Below, one piece after another: positions 61,660 through 64,000 of a DNA stretch of 64,000 bases. Origin of the DNA: Alphaproteobacteria bacterium (GTDB lineage: Bacteria; Pseudomonadota; Alphaproteobacteria; Ferrovibrionales; Ferrovibrionaceae); the NCBI GenBank assembly GCA_017307375.1, contig JAFKFH010000004.1:682001-746000 (forward strand), given 5' to 3'. Under the pieces are notes generated by a model. That model searched no databases. It worked only from the letters and a program-made list of their open reading frames with translations, and was not told the DNA's origin. Both the position numbers and the translations under genes were made by a program. The stretch's first letter is position 1; each line of letters opens with the position of its first letter.

Positions 61660-62439
61660 TCAGCGGGCGCCGAAGTCGCGCTTCGGCAGGTAATGCAGGA
61701 CGCGGCCCTCGGTCACGGCGACTGCGAGATAGGCGACGAGGCCGATCAGGGTGAGCAGGAGGATGACGACGAAGACCATCGCGGTATTGGCCTGGCCCTG
61801 GCCGTAGACCAGCAGATAGCCGAGCCCGACATTGCCGCCGACGAGTTCGCCGACCACGACGCCGATGACGGCCAGGGTGGCGGCGATGCGCAGGCCCGAG
61901 AACAGCGCGGGCATCGAGGCGGGGATTTCGATCTTCCAGAAGACTTCCAGCCGGTTGGCCGAGAACGCGCGGGCCAGGTTGATCTGGTCGCGATCGATCG
62001 TGCGGACGGCGCCGAGCACGTTGACCATCACCGGAAAGAAGACGATCAGCACGGCGACCAGGATCTTGGGATAGACGGTGAAGCCGAACCACATGACGAA
62101 CAGCGGCGCGAACGCGACCTTGGGCGCGATCTGCAAGGCCAGGATATAAGGCGACAGCACCATCTCGGCCGACGGCGACATGCCCAGCGCGTAGCCGACG
62201 ACCATGCCAAGCAGGGCGCCCAGCACGAAGCCCGCGATCACCGACAGACTGGTCGCGCCTACATGGAAGAAGACGCGCTCGTTGGCGATCATGTAGAGGA
62301 ATTCGTTCCAGACTTCCGACGCCGGCGGGATGATGAACGGCGGAACGCCCAGCAGGCCCGGCACCCATTGCCATACGGCAAGGAAGACGATGCCGAGCAG
62401 GAGCCCGCCGATGGCGGCCAGTCGCGCGCTGTCACTCAT
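61660..62439 (-). CDS. Taurine/NMT1-type ABC importer permease (SsuC/TauC-like)
   Basis: This 259-residue inner-membrane permease has about six helices and the EAA loop NLARAFSANRLEVFWKIEIPASMPALFSGLRIA, standard for SsuC/TauC/ThiX proteins. GGGAG precedes ATG 62439. It pairs with the binding protein and ATPase encoded upstream. Cargo for this family ranges from sulfonates to aromatic acids such as phthalate. Confidence 0.92.
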   Translation of the reverse strand: MSDSARLAAIGGLLLGIVFLAVWQWVPGLLGVPPFIIPPASEVWNEFLYMIANERVFFHVGATSLSVIAGFVLGALLGMVVGYALGMSPSAEMVLSPYILALQIAPKVAFAPLFVMWFGFTVYPKILVAVLIVFFPVMVNVLGAVRTIDRDQINLARAFSANRLEVFWKIEIPASMPALFSGLRIAATLAVIGVVVGELVGGNVGLGYLLVYGQGQANTAMVFVVILLLTLIGLVAYLAVAVTEGRVLHYLPKRDFGAR

Positions 62440-62465
62440 TGCGGGCTCCCCTCGTTCATTCGGTC

Positions 62466-63449
62466 TCAGTTCAGGAATTCGTTGGTGTAGAGCTCGGCGA
62501 CCGGGGTCGCGCGGCGGATGATGCCTTCCTTCAGGTAGAAGTCCTGAAGCTGGGTCAGCTTGTCGGGATCCATCGCGCCGGGCTGCTTCTGGCCGGCGTA
62601 GATCTTGTTCTTGTACTCGACCATGATCTTGAGGACGTCGGCCTTCTTGTCGGCATATTGCGGCAGCGCCTTGACATAGACGTCGGCTGCGGCCTCGGGA
62701 TCGTTCATGATGTCGACCATCGCCTTGACCACGGCGCGGGCGACACCGCCGACGACCTTGGGCTTCTTCTTGATGGTCTCGTCCGAGGCAAGGATTGCCT
62801 GGGCCATGCCCGGGTAGTAGGCACGCGTCTGGAAGGCCCGCACCTTGACACCGGCCGCCTCGACCGCCTGGCCCCATTCCGGAGGACCGGCCAGTGCCTG
62901 GGCCTGACCGCCGACGACCAGCTGAACGATGCCGCCCGGGCCTACGGCCTGGGCATTGACGTCGTTCTTCTTCATGCCGAAATGGGCCAGGGTGCCGAGC
63001 AGCGCGTAGTAGGTGGTGTCCTGATAGGACATCACGGAGATGGTCTTGCCCTTCAGCTCTGCCGGCGAGGGAATCCCGGCATCGTCGCGGATGTAGATCT
63101 GGGTCAGCGCGCCGCCGCCCAGCACCGCGACCGCCTTGATCGGAACGCCGTTGGCGCGGACGATGACAGGGGTATCGCCGATGCCGCCGCCGACATCGGC
63201 GTTGCCGGCACCGACCTGGGTGGCGACGTCGGCGCCGCCCTGGCCGACCTTGAACTCGACGTCGAGGCCTTCGGCCTTGTAGTAGCCCTTGGCCATCGCG
63301 ATGTTATGCGGCGCGAAGGCCTGCAGGACCGGCGGCGCCGGCAGCAGGAATACCACCTTCTCCTGCGCGGCGGCAGCCGCGGCAAGGCCGAGCCCGAGGG
63401 CCAGGGCGGCGGCGCCGGCAAGCCGGCTGATCATGCGTGACGTCTTCAT
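62466..63449 (-). CDS. NMT1/SsuA-type periplasmic substrate-binding protein
   Basis: This 327-residue protein has a Sec signal (about 1-28, ending AAAAAQ) and the NMT1 fold with PHNIAMAKGYYKAEGLDVEFKVGQGG, NADVGGGIGDTPVIVRANG and LKGKTISVMSYQDTTYY. It is the first complete gene after the truncated ATPase of the importer at the right edge. With a ring-cleavage gene set in the same run, an aromatic or heteroaromatic acid is a plausible cargo. Confidence 0.92.
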   Translation of the reverse strand: MKTSRMISRLAGAAALALGLGLAAAAAAQEKVVFLLPAPPVLQAFAPHNIAMAKGYYKAEGLDVEFKVGQGGADVATQVGAGNADVGGGIGDTPVIVRANGVPIKAVAVLGGGALTQIYIRDDAGIPSPAELKGKTISVMSYQDTTYYALLGTLAHFGMKKNDVNAQAVGPGGIVQLVVGGQAQALAGPPEWGQAVEAAGVKVRAFQTRAYYPGMAQAILASDETIKKKPKVVGGVARAVVKAMVDIMNDPEAAADVYVKALPQYADKKADVLKIMVEYKNKIYAGQKQPGAMDPDKLTQLQDFYLKEGIIRRATPVAELYTNEFLN

Positions 63450-63481
63450 CTCGGTTCTGTCCTCTCCTGTCGAAATCGTCT

Positions 63482-64000
63482 TCAGACCTTGGCGTGGGCG
63501 AGGTCGAGCAATTCGCCCAGGCGATGCAGGTAACCGTTCATCATCGGGCTTTCGCGCCGGATCAGCGGGTTGTCGCGGCCCGGAATCTCGATGACGATCT
63601 CCTCGATGATCCGGCCGGGACGGTGGCTCATCACCAGCACGCGATCCGACAGGGCCACCGCCTCGGCCAGATCGTGGGTGATGAACAGGCAGGTCTTGCG
63701 CATCGACGACAGCGTCTGCGCCAGATCCTTCTGCAGGATCATCTTGGTCTGCGCGTCCAGCGCCGAGAACGGCTCGTCCATCAGCACGACGGTCGGGTCG
63801 GTCGCCATGGTCCGCGCCAGCGCCGCCCGCTGGCGCATGCCGCCCGACAGCTGATGGGGATAGTGATCCGGGAAACCTTCGAGATGGCAGGCCTTCAGCA
63901 TCGCCAGCGCGGTCGACTTGCGCTCGGCCGCCGGTACCTTGCGGATTTCCAGGCCGAACTCGACGTTTTCGCGGATGGTGCGCCAGGGCAGCAGCAGATC
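63482..64000 (-). CDS. Taurine/NMT1-type ABC importer ATPase (N-terminus outside window)
   Basis: The frame is open through the right edge, giving 172 residues of an SsuB/TauB-like ATPase. It starts in the Q-loop region (DLLLPWRTIRENVEFGL), then signature [14 protein letters not shown], Walker B VVLMDEPFSALD and H-loop FITHDLAEAVAL. Walker A lies beyond base 64000. A short internal ATG at 63901 is not the real start. It energises the permease/binding-protein pair downstream. Confidence 0.93.
   Translation of the reverse strand, partial: DLLLPWRTIRENVEFGLEIRKVPAAERKSTALAMLKACHLEGFPDHYPHQLSGGMRQRAALARTMATDPTVVLMDEPFSALDAQTKMILQKDLAQTLSSMRKTCLFITHDLAEAVALSDRVLVMSHRPGRIIEEIVIEIPGRDNPLIRRESPMMNGYLHRLGELLDLAHAKV

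Overview
The window is GC-rich throughout, apart from one AT-rich gene at 25185-26780. Codon use, densely packed co-directional operons, many ABC importers for organic nitrogen compounds, and FCD-GntR, LysR, IclR and ROK regulators all point to a metabolically versatile free-living alphaproteobacterium, probably Rhodospirillales or Hyphomicrobiales-like. This placement is inferred from gene style, not from a marker gene. No rRNA, tRNA, CRISPR array, insertion sequence or prophage was recognised.

Region A (164-17545) is a two-armed ureide-nitrogen locus. The minus arm runs allophanate hydrolase (atzF), GntR regulator, a five-gene dipeptide/nickel-type ABC importer, then atzG, atzE and atzH. 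The plus arm runs a BMP-family binding protein, two permeases, a formamidase-like nitrilase, a biuret-hydrolase-like cysteine hydrolase, a double-domain ATPase and a second cysteine hydrolase. Known family chemistry gives a coherent scheme: biuret goes to allophanate (BiuH); 1-carboxybiuret goes to 1,3-dicarboxyurea (AtzE/AtzG) and then to allophanate (AtzH); AtzF finishes to CO2 and ammonia. No cyanuric acid hydrolase or barbiturase is visible. Three copies of a TTGTATGCAA-like motif flank the GntR gene and sit in the divergent promoter region.

Region B (17676-25079) holds a siderophore-interacting flavoprotein, a RES/Xre toxin-antitoxin pair, and a ROK regulator divergent from glucosamine-6-phosphate deaminase, GlcNAc-6-P deacetylase, a Tat-exported binding protein and uronate isomerase. 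This suggests use of an amino-sugar/uronate glycan. Region C (25185-26780) is a solitary AT-rich DUF262 + HNH-like gene, probably acquired and possibly an anti-phage nuclease.

Region D (26792-31689) contains tam with a LysR regulator, an EamA exporter with another LysR regulator, and small genes (PIN domain, DUF523, DUF3303). Region E (31708-41142) is a minus-strand operon: GntR, TauE/SafE exporter, gamma-glutamyltransferase, DUF1028 protein and a second dipeptide-type ABC importer. It is probably for gamma-glutamyl or sulfur-containing peptides, and its GntR resembles the one in region A. Region F (41493-46711) is sensory: a chemoreceptor, an orphan amino-acid-type binding protein and a hybrid histidine kinase.

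Region G (46729-51979) has glpD, an Old Yellow Enzyme reductase, a MaoC dehydratase and recQ. Region H (51980-64000) is one long minus-strand run: taurine/NMT1-type ABC importer, cupin, SDR, alpha/beta hydrolase, IclR regulator, extradiol-type VOC protein, atypical SDR, ThDP enzyme, aspartate-dehydrogenase-like protein, aldehyde dehydrogenase and flavin monooxygenase. It looks like an uncharacterised ring-cleavage catabolic operon. The importer ATPase runs off the right edge.
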